Shown one piece after another: positions 24,701 through 35,800 of a stretch of DNA of 64,000 nt (within the stretch, counting starts at the first letter, position 1; each line of letters begins with the position of its first letter). This stretch comes from Apostichopus japonicus (Eukaryota > Echinodermata > Holothuroidea > Aspidochirotida > Stichopodidae). The translations under genes and the position numbers were made by a program. Location: assembly GCF_037975245.1 (NCBI RefSeq), contig NC_092571.1, positions 24,244,564 through 24,308,563 of the forward strand, given 5' to 3'. A model generated the notes under the pieces. That model ran no database searches and was not told the DNA's origin. It saw only the letters and a list, made by a program, of their open reading frames with translations.

Positions 24701-25351
24701 TTTTCCTACCTGGATGAATAATTGATATGCTATGAAGAAACACAAAAGCAGTTTTAGCTCAAATGCCATGACAACATTCACTCTACTGTTGCCAGATGCA
24801 TTAAATAAAATAATCATTAAAAAAAAAGATAAAAAGTATCATAAAAAAAAATCATATCATTGAAAAACAATTGAAAATATTAATATCTCTGCCATGCAAT
24901 GAGGATACTGTTAGGATGTGGTTTTTTACCTGAAGATGCTTAGAATTTGCAGCAAGTTTGTTAAAGCAATTAGCTTAACCCACTGGGAAAATTTTTAATA
25001 CTTATTTCTGTTTCAAAGCACATTGTATTAACCACCTGTATTAAATATCAGAGCGCAGGTCAATATGACTTCAAATATGTATCTACCTTTCGTTGTCAAT
25101 CGAGTGCCTTTCATGTTGACTAAGTTTGACAATGTTTATTTCTCTTTAGGAGCACCCACGATGCAGTGACCATGGAGGGAGACCTCTATGTGATAGGAGG
25201 CAACGATGGCAGTAGCAGTCTCAACAGCGTGGAACGCTACGATTCCAAGCTACATCTCTGGGAGGACCTCGCCCCGATGTCAATGAGAAGAAGCAGCGTG
25301 GGTGTGGCCGTAGCTGAAGTCTTGAATCCAGACATATTCGCCAGTCATTGA
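15423..25351 (+). CDS. BTB-BACK-Kelch (KLHL-family) protein, complete, nine coding exons
   Basis: Spliced exons 15423-15732, 18763-18884, 19931-20152, 20722-20835, 21432-21645, 22439-22583, 23340-23596, 24047-24302 and 25150-25351 sum to 1842 bases (613 residues plus stop) with every junction in frame. Order: Ser-rich N-terminus (~1-58), BTB (~60-165) with the F-T-x-E Cul3-contact motif spanning the exon 1/2 junction, BACK (~170-275, including [16 protein letters not shown]), then six Kelch blades (~325-613) marked by six xxGG strands. By family knowledge it is a substrate adaptor of Cullin-3 ubiquitin ligases. It resembles the KLHL2/3/17/18/20 group, but I cannot assign a paralogue by eye. 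The length matches the family (about 570-640 residues), and I see no broken exon. Confidence 0.93.
15870..17090. repeat. ~44-bp minisatellite in KLHL intron 1
   Basis: Units of the type 'tgtgtaacactgtcacactgtaacactcctacttcaataagc', about 27 copies with higher-order groups (the block at about 16090-16270 recurs at 16305-16520). The array breaks up after 16890 with a duplicated 'aaatgttatttttaagttta' segment. Confidence 0.9.
17359..17934. mobile_element. 576-bp MITE with 8-bp target-site duplication (GCCCGGCA)
   Basis: Terminal inverted repeats caagggcggcggaa / ttccgccgcccttg, flanked by GCCCGGCA at 17351-17358 and 17935-17942. An 8-bp duplication fits hAT- or P-type transposases. An internal block, 17710-17760 ('gagcggagcgccacc...gttggcgcggagcgtac'), recurs in reverse in the element at 28663-29055. 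It has no transposase frame. Confidence 0.8.
18248..18535 (+). mobile_element. tRNA-derived SINE
   Basis: An RNA polymerase III A box (tggccaactgg, 18258-18268) and B box (ggttcgattcc, 18302-18312) sit at tRNA-like spacing, followed by a tRNA-unrelated body. The 3' end reads 'gtaaagtgctttgagacc' and 'agcgctatataaaa', a tail shared with many deuterostome SINEs. It lies in KLHL intron 1. Confidence 0.8.
18763..18884 (+). CDS. KLHL exon 2: rest of BTB
   Basis: Acceptor TTATAG. The frame joins as Asn-Glu-Met-Ala-Glu after exon 1 and ends ITEETVQ at a GTAAGT donor, phase 0. Confidence 0.9.
19625..19905 (+). repeat. Dispersed repeat with 'ggcctgacgttt' block
   Basis: 'tgtaaaagtaagttggcctgacgttt' also occurs inverted at 41709-41735 and, slightly altered, at 53497-53520. 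The following 'tcgatcccagcaggatcttcttcaaaggc' is a palindrome-containing motif resembling those in Penelope-like element repeats; that family assignment is inference. The downstream part is purine-rich. Confidence 0.4.
19931..20152 (+). CDS. KLHL exon 3: BTB/BACK junction
   Basis: 222 bp, phase 0 at both ends. It encodes [19 protein letters not shown] and [16 protein letters not shown], typical of the BTB C-terminus and BACK domain. Confidence 0.9.
20722..20835 (+). CDS. KLHL exon 4: BACK domain
   Basis: 114 bp, phase 0 to 0, encoding [20 protein letters not shown] and a conserved TKWI. Donor GTGAGT. Confidence 0.9.
21432..21645 (+). CDS. KLHL exon 5: BACK end and first Kelch strand
   Basis: Starts [15 protein letters not shown] and ends LFAIG in phase 1. 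The donor is GTGGGT at 21646. The alternative GTAATA four bases later would place a stop codon in exon 6, so I chose the former. Confidence 0.88.
22010..22385. repeat. Two tandem ~190-bp direct repeats in KLHL intron 5
   Basis: 22010-22199 and 22200-22385 are near-identical: both contain 'gcgctccttggcttcatgga', 'acttctggtgggaaacaacc' and 'gtttgattcactc'. Confidence 0.85.
22439..22583 (+). CDS. KLHL exon 6: Kelch blade 1
   Basis: Encodes [19 protein letters not shown] through YIYAIGG; phase 1 in, phase 2 out; donor GTGAGA. Confidence 0.9.
23340..23596 (+). CDS. KLHL exon 7: Kelch blades 2-3
   Basis: [33 protein letters not shown] and TDTW are typical blade landmarks. It ends in phase 1 at GTGAGT; the frame running past it is intron. 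Confidence 0.9.
24047..24302 (+). CDS. KLHL exon 8: Kelch blades 3-5
   Basis: [20 protein letters not shown], then [17 protein letters not shown]; phase 1 in, phase 2 out; donor GTATGT. Confidence 0.9.
25150..25351 (+). CDS. KLHL exon 9: Kelch blades 5-6 and stop
   Basis: [20 protein letters not shown] then [12 protein letters not shown], with a short tail and TGA at 25349-25351. No seventh GG strand is needed, since blade 1 closes the propeller. Confidence 0.9.
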
Positions 25352-25365
25352 AAAAGCGCACTGGG

Positions 25366-25733
25366 TTAAAGGCATTGAAGACTCGCTCCAAATCGTGTGT
25401 GGCCATCTGAAAAAGTTAGCTTTCTGTTGCTTGCGAGTGATGTTTTGTTCGTGTCGCTACAAAATGCAGACAGTAATGAAAAGTGATACCTTGTTATCTT
25501 TAGCTGGACCTGAGATGTCCATCGCTGTATCGTTTGTATACTGTGCTCTGGGTATTGACCGCAGCTGTATGTACTGACTGTACACTAGTGTCTAATTACC
25601 GACGGTAGCAAGCTGTGTGTGTATTTTCTGGGATGGATTGTGGTGTTTAACACTTCTGTTACACCTCATTCGAAACTAGGTCAAATTACCGGCATTAGAC
25701 GTTTCTTTTTGTGCGAGTCTTCACACCCTTTAA
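25366..25733 (+). mobile_element. TTAA-flanked MITE, piggyBac type, copy 5, in the KLHL 3' UTR
   Basis: Starts 15 bases after the stop codon, has both TTAA borders and intact terminal inverted repeats, and lies in the same orientation as copy 4 upstream of the gene. Confidence 0.8.
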
Positions 25734-28654
25734 GAAAGATAGTGCTTAAGTATTGAGTATTTGTGAAATTTGTCAAGTAATTGTATGGTATTTCTTCTTT
25801 TTTATTCAGGGAGGGGGGAGGGGACGGGGGGCTTTTCTGGCATTGTAGATTTCTGATTTATTTGTACTCTGTGGATGTGGTCCCCAGATTGTCTACCTGG
25901 GGTTTGATATGAACTACATGTTACGCAGAACCAACGGCATGAATTTATACCAGCTCAGTGAGTTAACCAGAGCCGGTTGGTCTTTGAAACAAGCAGCGAA
26001 TATGGTATTTTAAACGAAACTATATATATATTTTTTGCAACCAGCAGGAAATCAGGGCCGTCTGTGCCTCAAATGAGCAGCGCCTTTGACAGCTCAGACG
26101 CTGGGGCACAATATTTCCAGGCCGTTTATTAATCGGTAGACCGATCCACCCCTGACCAGAACCTAACGCGAGTAGCATTGTTATAGCAGTTAAGTGTCGA
26201 CAACTTTTATATTCAAGTCAACTTAAGCCTTTGCTTTGTGAAGCCAAAAAAACTTTAAATCTCAAACCTGTCACATTCATAAATTTTCTTCCCACATTCA
26301 TACCAAGTTTCTTTCCATATCAGTTCTCTCTCTCTTTCCAGCCTTGGCTGGGATTATTCCAGAAACTAAAGAGTAACAGATTTAAAACCTCATATATTTT
26401 ATTATCCCATTAATTGCCTCTGATAAATATCCTCACAAGACTAGTCCTTTTGTTGAACCTCAAGCAAAAAGTTGCAATTTATCTTCTTTCTGGTTTTTGT
26501 ATTTTTTATATTAGTTGTCGTGAGACAAAATTATAGTTTTGATACTTTCCCCTTCAACTTTGTTTTCGTTATCGTTTGAAACAGATGATAAGCATATAAC
26601 AAAACCTTTCATCACTGGATGAGCAAAAGCATGGTAACACTTTGTGTCTTTTACATGCCTTGGCTATTGACAACTAGTTTAAAAGTAGTGTTTCATTGTA
26701 GCATAGTTAATAAAAGAAAGGGGGCGGGGGGGGGGGCTGTTGTTGCCAAAGACGTCCTGGAAAACTCAAAATAAATTGTAAAGATGGAAACAGTTAGGCA
26801 TTGACAATATACATTGCAGTAGCAGCTTGGATCAGGTGGAGTAAGCAACTTAAAACTCAATTTTGACAGTATGCATTCAGTAAATATTTGACTTAGAGTC
26901 GTTGACGTAAAAACTGAGATGTCATCGATGACCACAATGTAGTATATTATCTTTTGATTTTCGCTTAAAATTCAAGTGAAGATATAAATCTATAAGTTAT
27001 ACAACTTTCTGTATGTGTGAGGTTAGGCATGGTCAACCAACTAATTGGAATTAGGAGGGGGAAAAAAAATCTTTTTTTAACAAACCCACTTTGCACAAGA
27101 GCAAAGAAAAGAGGCATTTAGAAATATCGGTTGCAATGGTAGTCATAACAGAGGTATGTGACTGCAGATCAGGCTTTGCATGACTTGATCAGTTCAGTTT
27201 ATTTCCACTCTTGGAACAAGTATCAAAACAAGAAAGTAGAGGAGAGCTGAAGAAGCCAGTTGCTTTTACAGCCATCTTTCCTTTACACAATTGGTATCAA
27301 AAGATGAAGAAAGGCAATGCAATAACGAGGGAGAGGGTGTTTAGTAGACACACACCTTCAATGCAACACATCCAAATACAAGAAGTGCCTGATAATAGAA
27401 ACATACCAAGTCCTTGTGGATAATGGTTGTAAAGTACTTTGTGTGTGAGTTTGCAAAGAGTGACTTGGTGGACAAGGGGGAGGGGTGGACATCCGTAGAA
27501 GGGGGTGTGAACTTTTCCACTACCAAATGTAAAAGACATCCCGCTGAACCATTTCCCCTTTGCACACACTGTTGCTACACTGTATGTATGCTTGTTATTA
27601 CTTCACAGAGTTCATACCCATCTGTTTAATCTTCTTTTACATTTTTGAAATGCCTATCGTCGTAAGAGAGTTTGCTGGATGGTAAAAAGAAAAACCACAA
27701 AAACAAAAGAAGAAAGTAGAAAAACAAAAAAGATTATGAGGAGAACAAGTTACGGTTGGTTTATTTGCAGAAACAGAAAGTACTTGTTGTAGAGAATTTC
27801 AGAAGAAAGTGTCCACCACCTTTGTAGAACCAATCACTTTATTTGTGTGTGGGGGGGGCAGGAAAAGAGGAGATTAGAGGGGCTGTATATATCATAAGCC
27901 CAATACTTCAGTACTTTCAGTGGTGGGGTTGGAGCTTGTCAGGATGGAGCATGTCATTGCAGGGGGGGGGGGGGGCAAGGGGGTGTATAGTATCAGCTAC
28001 TGACAGTGGATGCTCTGTTTTCCATGTTATTTCCATTGCTTGTCTGCTTTGTAATACTGTAGTGTTGTTTTACTTAAATTGTGATGTTATTTCAATATTC
28101 AATACCAAATTGCTGACAGCAGTGGGCATTGATGAAAAAGCTTGCTGTAGGTGCATGAGATGAGATGTTTGAAGCTGTAGCGGGGAGGGTGTGGAGGTTG
28201 GTGAACATGACATGTTGGTGCATTCCTCCCCACCCAAATTTAATAGTAATTTCACTATTCTTATTAATCAAATGGGCATATTACTCATATATTTTTGGTG
28301 ATTACATAATTGGTAATGCGTAGTACATTATTCTGTGTTGTGTTAATTATTCTGTATTCTGTTTTGTTGTTATTCAGTGCATGGCTGGTATTCAGGTTGT
28401 GTGCGCAAGGTGCATTGAAGGTCATTGATTGATCGTATTTTTGTGTAATACCATTTTTTTTCTTTTTCATTCCACAAAATATTTTCTGTTAAATGCTGAA
28501 AGCTTTCCTTTTTATACAAATCATTCTATACTATTTATTTATTTTGCAATACATGTATTGATCCATTGATATTTATGACGTTTTTGTTTCTTTTTTACCC
28601 TTTGTTTCAAATTTTGTTTACATCACAACAAATTTCACATTCCTAAGGCTGACT
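25734..28654. other. Spacer between KLHL and the WAP/antistasin gene; no gene recognised
   Basis: Contains several G tracts (25800, 26723, 27850, 27961) and AT-rich stretches. Candidate KLHL polyadenylation signals (AATAAA) occur near 26708 and 26770 but cannot be assigned. Confidence 0.45.
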
Positions 28655-28662
28655 GTACAAGA

Positions 28663-29055
28663 CAGTGGCGAAGCATCCATACAGTCAGAGGGGGCGGATG
28701 CCCCCCCTGACGGATTCAAATGGACTGCTGGCGCCCTTTTCAGCTTTTTACCACTTTTTACTTATTCGCGATTATTGACTTTTTTATTGCGCATTCAAAT
28801 ACCTATTGACATTTGTCACATTTTGTTGGTGTAATTTTATGACAAAATGGCGATGACACCTATTTATTCTTCGTTTATCTGCAAATTAGCAAGGCCCGGA
28901 AGTGGGCATTTCTGGCAATCTAGGGAGTATCTTTACTCAAAAAATTTCTGTACGCTCCGCGCCAACCTGTGGTGGCGCTCCGCTTAGATAGTGTCGAAAG
29001 CACCCCTACATACCATTCTCGCCCCCCTTGACCAATACCCCTAGCTCGGCCACTG
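28663..29055. mobile_element. 393-bp MITE with 8-bp target-site duplication (GTACAAGA)
   Basis: Ends cagtggc / gccactg, flanked by GTACAAGA at 28655-28662 and 29056-29063. The block 'gtacgctccgcgccaac...ggtggcgctccgc' (28952-28983) is the reverse of a block in the 17359-17934 element, so the two are related. Probably hAT- or P-type. Confidence 0.85.
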
Positions 29056-29139
29056 GTACAAGATATCATTGTTACATAGCAATTCCACTTGTCATGAACA
29101 TAAAAATGCTACATTGAAAAGAAGGCAACAATAAAACAT

Positions 29140-29692
29140 GATTTCTTGCAATGAATATTTATTTATCATTCATAAATAGTACTCTAATATTTTTTACATT
29201 GTATCAAAATTATCTTGCATTGATAAAGAATTACATTCTTTTCTTTTCGCTATTCTGAAAGACAAACGAAATGGCCAGAGGAGAGGAGGGAGCTATTTGA
29301 CTAAAATCAGCAAAATATATCGTAAACGTTTAATACACATTGGAAGAACATGTAATCCATCAACATAACTTGGGAAGGTTTTAACAGTGAAAGGGAATTG
29401 TGATGCTATGGAATTTACTAGAAGGAATAATGGGCGAGAAATTTCATTCAAATGACCTCTTTGCAGATTCTTCTCTAAAATTTCTGGGCTTTTTTTCTTT
29501 CTTTTTTACTGTTACTGTACTGTTACAAATTATTCTACTGTTCACCAGAGGCAATTAAACTTTTTACAAAATATCATGAAAATGAGCTACAAAAATTTTA
29601 TGGTATGTTTTCGATTCTACCAAAACACTACATAATCAAAATTTGGATGAAAAAATTGGTTCGTATCGGTCGTAAACTAACTTAAAGACATT
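29140..29692 (-). other. Probable 3' UTR of the WAP/antistasin gene, with polyA signal
   Basis: On the minus strand an AATAAA lies at 29163-29158, about 530 bases after the stop codon; cleavage would fall near 29140. No other gene-like feature lies in this stretch. The end point is inferred. Confidence 0.45.
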
Positions 29693-29820
29693 TTACAGAT
29701 GATGGCAAGCCAGAGCTGCAACGAGGGCACCCAGGAGGACGACCAGGGGTGATGCGAAGATGAACATGCTACCACTCCCCTGCTGTTCTCTGCCTTCTGT
29801 ATTACCAAACTCTGGCAATC
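29693..29820 (-). CDS. WAP/antistasin gene, final exon: GPI-anchor signal and stop
   Basis: Acceptor CTCACAG. The frame gives a short hydrophilic stretch, then [10 protein letters not shown], then about 20 hydrophobic residues ([16 protein letters not shown]) ending HHL and TAA. Small residues before a terminal hydrophobic tail with no cytoplasmic domain fit a GPI-attachment signal; GSGS holds likely omega sites. Confidence 0.85.
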
Positions 29821-32800
29821 CTGTGAGAAAGGATGAGAACGTAACTACTAAAATAACAATAAATAACAATAAATAACAATAAATAACACAATAAATAACA
29901 CAATAAAATAACACAATAAATTGAAATATTTCCTGGAAGATAACTCACCCAACTGTTAAAACAAAGAGAGAGTGAAGAAGAAGTAAGCTAGATGAGTATG
30001 GATGCACTTAAACAAGGTTTCAGATTTAGGACAGGGATTCAGGATATCAGGGCAAAGGTGAATACAGATTTGGTACACAAAATGAAACCTTTCTTTAGCA
30101 CTATTCTCAGTTTAATGTCATCAGGTCTAGCTGTACCCTCCCTTCCCTCTGTATGACCATACTCCAAATAAGTATAGACACACCCTACAGAAGTACGGCC
30201 ACACCATAAAGAAGAGTAGCCACACCTCTTAGAAGAGTAGTCACACCTCTAAGAAGTATGGCCGCACCCCAACGAAGAGTAGCTCTGCACCCCAAAGAAG
30301 TATGGCCACACCCAAAAGAAATATGGCCACACCCCAAAGAAGAGTAGCCACACCTCTAAGAAGTACGGCCACACCACGACGAATAGTAGCTTTGCACCCC
30401 AAAGAAGTATGGCCACACCCCAAAGAAGTATGGCCACACTCCAAAGAAGAATGGCCACACCCCAAAGAAGAAAAGCCACTCCAAAGAAGAGTAGCTGCAC
30501 CCCAAAGAAGTATGGCCACACCCCAGAGAAGGAAGGGGGTGGGGGTGGGGCAGAGGATGAGGACAGCACTTACTGGATATTGGTCCTTCTGTGGGGTCTG
30601 TTTCCTCTGGAGGTTGACATGAGTGTCCGCATCCATTGCTACAGCACTTGAAGTTATCCGGGCAGCTGAGATCATCCCAGCATTCCTCTGCACAGGCACC
30701 GAAGAGGCCAGCTCGGACGGCTGGACAGGTACCACTCTTCCTGACTGTGAAGGATTGATACAGAATACATTGCAGGTAGATTCATGTTCGATAAAACCAT
30801 CGGACTGTAATAACTAATTTAAATAATGGTGACTGTTCAAATATATGTAAATGAGCAGCTCAGCTATGCCAGCAGCTAGCTGGATAACTCAGCCGGTAGA
30901 GCACACAGGTCAACACCTTGAGGCTGATAGTGTGCATATTTTATCTTTTTCCCATACAGTTGAAATAAGATTAATAATATTTATAAATTTCAATGGGTAG
31001 TTGTGGCAAGAAATTCTGGATTTTGCCAGATGTAGTTTGCAGAACCTATAATTTAATTGAGAACCAGAACATGTGTATTGCCTCCAAATTCAAATTTATT
31101 CATACAAAAGACTTGTTTTTCCATACCAAACCTTATTCTAAAACTTCACTCACCATTATTCTTCCGGTTTAAACTCACAACAATGTTAAACTCAATGAAT
31201 AACAAAGAAGAAATAAATTGTTCCGGCTAAACTCACTAATTTCTTTCTAAGAGCTTTACATTGATAAAACAAGGGGGGGGGGGGGGGGGGGGTAAGTATC
31301 GCTGATTCAAACCAAATGAAGGAAAATTAGCTAGTTAAAAAATACCATAGAGAACCGGCGATAACTGTGTACCAATTTCTGATGATTGAAACAACACTGT
31401 GGATCACTAAAACTCACTTTAAAATAGCTGATATGCCTGTAAGGAAAAATGGGTTTCAAGCATTTCCTAAGCCGATGAAGAAGTTTAAGCTATGCAGAGC
31501 GATATAATGTTAGATAATGACACTCCCTCATACTGGAATGTTCAAAGCATGCAGATAGCAGGATTAAAGAGTAGTACACCAAAGAAAATGTATTCATCAC
31601 GATCTTCTCTGCCGATAGCAAATACCACCAGAGTCGCCATGTTTTTGGCCAAAAACAGGGGAGATTGAATATACACCGGAGTTGGTCATGCTAGTCATAC
31701 TGAACGCTCTTCTGGTCAATTAATTAGGTGTACTGAAAGATGATTCCTAATGGCAGTTTCTTGGGGTATTTTATGCTATCAAGTAACAAATTAGTAATGC
31801 TCGAGTGAATTTCGGGAGGACTATTTTGCTATAGGCTGACATGGAATTCTCTAACTGCTGCTATAAAATCTAAACTATCTAAAGTAACTTTTAGAAAAAC
31901 GCTAAGAAAAGAAGTAATTTCTCAGTATTGATATATCGTTTATATTGTATGTTATTAATTATTCCTTATTAAGACATTAATTATATTTTCATTTATGTAT
32001 ATATATATATTTTTTTTTCTTGGGAGTCCTTTACTTTGTTAAGCCTGTATTTGGCTTTTTAAAGGACTTCCCTCCACATTTATATATTTATTATCTGTGG
32101 AAAATCAAATAAATAAACAAACCAAATAAACAAACAAACAAACAAATAGGCAGGCTTGACGCTCACATTTGACAGGGGCTTGACAGGTCATCCCACATCC
32201 ATTGGAGCAGCATTTCTCTTCACCGCTGCATCCAGAGTCGTCCGAGCAGGCGTTGATGCAAATGCCTACAAAGTTCTCAGGTACAGCTGGACAACTGCCC
32301 TGTTTGATAACTGCGGTACGAGAAATTGAAACGAGCCTAGTAGTTAAATATGTGCAATGGTTAGGTCTCCAGCAAAACTCAAATGGTTCAGCAAAAGATG
32401 TAGTTTTATAGCTTTCTGATTTTTATATATGACGACAAAACGATGAAGTCTCCTAACTGGAAATACCAACCCTTTCATATCAAAAAACCTACAATTTCAA
32501 TGCTAATACCACTATATACTGTCCTCCATAACATGCTTCAAAGCACTCGTACTGACAGTATGAACAGTTCCCTAACCTTTATCTGATTCTAATGCTAATA
32601 CCACTCTAAACTGTCCTCTCATAACATGCTTCAACCCACTCGTACTGTCAGTACGAGCAGTTCCTAACCTTTATCTGTTTCTACTGCTAATACCACTATA
32701 CACTATCCTCATATATCATGCTTCAAAGCACTCGTACTGACAAAATGAGCAGTTCCTAACCTTTATCTGATTATAATACCACTATACACTATCCTCCTAT

Positions 32801-35800
32801 ACCATGCTTCAAAGCACTCTTACTGACAGTATGAACAGTTCCTAACCTTTATCCCATTCCAATCATCCTTCAAAGCACCTCTACTAATAGTAGGAACAGT
32901 TCTTTACCTCTATCTGATAGAAACATGCCATTTCATACTTTCAGTACAAGCTTTCAGTAAAGCTTGAACTGAAAGACCAATTCACAAAAACACTGGTCAT
33001 CAGCCAAGTCTAATTACTAACCTGGTGCTGGCTTAATACAGACATGGCCACACCCATTGCCGCAACATTTCATGTTGTCGGGACAACCGCCGTCGTCATA
33101 GCAATCTTGGACGCAGAGACCGATGGTTCCTGGTTCCAATGCAGGGCATGAGCCTTCCTTGATAACTGTAGACCGGACAAAATGATTGGTACATCCATGA
33201 ATGATTATGATCGACCGCATTAATTTAAGAAGAAGCGATCTTTTAATTTTGTAATCCATCGTTAGACAGCTGTTAAATTTCCAACTTTCCCTTTTACAGC
33301 TAAATTTTCCTTTGCATAACTCTCCCTTATAAACACGGCTTGCACCTTTGCAATGTGAAATGATTTTATCAAATTTACGTTTCCTTCTCCCTTTTACTAC
33401 AAGGTTCATTGTTTTGCGTAAAATCATCGGTTGCAATCATCGGATTTGTACTGCAGCTAAATGCAGATATCATAAAAATGAACCCTTAATATGGTAGTTT
33501 ATCAAATTTATGCATTGACCGCAATCCAGACAAGCAGGGTTCAGGTTCATTTGCAAACAAAGATGACTTCATCCAGAAATTTGTTTTACATTATAGTGAA
33601 AGAAAAACTACTCATTGCTTTATATTGCTTAATAACCTACCTTCTTTATGAAAGAAGGCGGGAAGTGTTTAATTTTACAAGAGGAAACTGATTATTAATA
33701 ATATGCAGTGTTAGTCAGATATTAGCATCAGACAACGGAGGAAGCAATTGGTTACTTATTCATTCCAAGGAGTGACGACAGTATCGTGGTAACGTCAATT
33801 GAGTTCCACAATAATAAATTTGTAATGACCAACATGTAATAACATAGATGTAAGAACCTAGATGTAATAATTGATAATCAATAGGTAATAATCGATATGT
33901 CATGATAGATGTAAGAATCAATATGTATAATAACCAATTTGTAATAACAAATATTGTAATATCAATTTAATGATATACCAGTGTTACTCTATTCATCCAA
34001 AACTCTATTCATATGTTCTTCACACCTAAGTGTTTTTTATCGCAGTTATACTACTATTGGACATTGTCAATTTATTGTCCAATTATGTGAACTTTGAACT
34101 TACTACATTTGCTGACCTAATTGCTACTAACTTAAGTGATGACTTAAGTACCAAAATGCGAGTGTAATTGTACTCATATGTAATTACATTATATATACTT
34201 AAAGTCAAATTTTTTTTTTTTATGACTGGAGTATATAAGTCGTCACTATAACAGCGATATTGTCTATGAAAGTGTCCATTTATTGTCCATTTAAATGTAT
34301 ATTACTTCAGACCTACTGCAATAGACGACTTAATTGACTGACTTCAGTTGTGGACTAAAATACCAAAGTTGTTGACCAACATACCAAAGTTGCTGACCAA
34401 CATACCAAAGTTGCTGACAAATGCACCAAAACTACAATTATATCAGAGAGCATTTACCTGGTGCTGGAGCAGAGCAAACCATTCCACATCCGTTGGAACA
34501 GCATTTCTTGTTTTCTGTGCAGTCGTGGTCAGACGAACACTCAGTCAGGCAAGGTCCAAGGCCGCTGGTGGCAGGACAGGTGCCAGGTTTAGGTTCTTTA
34601 GGATAAAATTAAAATAATAAGTTTGTATCCCAAAGATTTCTTGACAAGCTGCTAACACCTTTCAAGAAGTTTAAGATCTCCACAAATTCTCCACAATTTA
34701 CATACAATTGAAGAGTCCTTGACCAATGTTGGAGTGGAAGAAATCAAATGAAACGAACCTCACAGAAATGACATGCTCATTGTTTGTTTGTTGGTTTGTT
34801 TGTTGTTGTTTATTATTTTATTTTCATTTTATTTCTTGGCTTCTCATTTTTGATTCACCAGAGAAAACCACCATTCTGAAAATTCATCTCCTGTAGATCG
34901 CTGCATATATTAAACTGGACTGAAATGTGCCCCTTTCAAATCATGCCACAATTACTTATTGGAAACTCAGTGATCTCTGAATGTCTATTTTGAAATAGCA
35001 CAAACCTTAATGGAGAGACTTCAAAATTCTCTTTAAACAACAACAATTTGAGATGTCTTCTCCACTTAAAATTCAACCAACATTTAAACCAACACCAAAT
35101 ATCTCCTGACCCAGACAAATTGACAAGGCTTTGATAAGACCAATAGAAGGCGATGTGACTACCCTTTCTGACAGCTTCTCACCTCCCCCCCCCCTCAGCT
35201 TCCATCTCCAACATCCTCCATCCTTCCCATTCCCCTGACCCTCACTGTTTCTTCTGACCATGCAGACACTTACCAGGTGTAGGAATAGCAGCATCGATAC
35301 ACACCATACCACAGCCATTGGAACAGCACTTCTTGTCGTCGGGGCAACCAAAGTCACTGGAGCATTCATGTGTGCAGATACCCATCTGGTCTGATTCTAC
35401 AGCTGGACAGAATCCTGGTTTCACCTCTGTGAAATGTTAAATATGATATTATCATTCTATAAATATCATCATTTGCCTTTGCCTTAAATTTGACTCTGTC
35501 ATTTATTAACATATCTTCATTAATTTGTCATCTGGCAATCCTACTCAAATGGCTTTCGGTTTCTCACATCTCTGAAAGAATGTTAAATATTCCAGAGATG
35601 ATCAGATTGTTTACAGCTATTCAGACCAACCTTTTATTTCAAAGCTTTACACCAGAGGTCATCAATTGGCGACCTGCTGAACCAAACCCGTCCTGCAAAG
35701 TTAGATCTTAATCCAACCCACGGATACAAAATCTTGAACAAATCAAGAACAAGACCCTTAAGATAGATGAGAAACCCCTCTAGCTTCCCTCCATGTTGTC

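Noticed and set aside
30241..30735. 164-codon minus-strand frame ending in Leu/Trp/Gly repeats
   Set aside because: It overlaps the true WAP exon in another frame and then reads through the 21-bp minisatellite; the WAP frame has eight correctly spaced cysteines.
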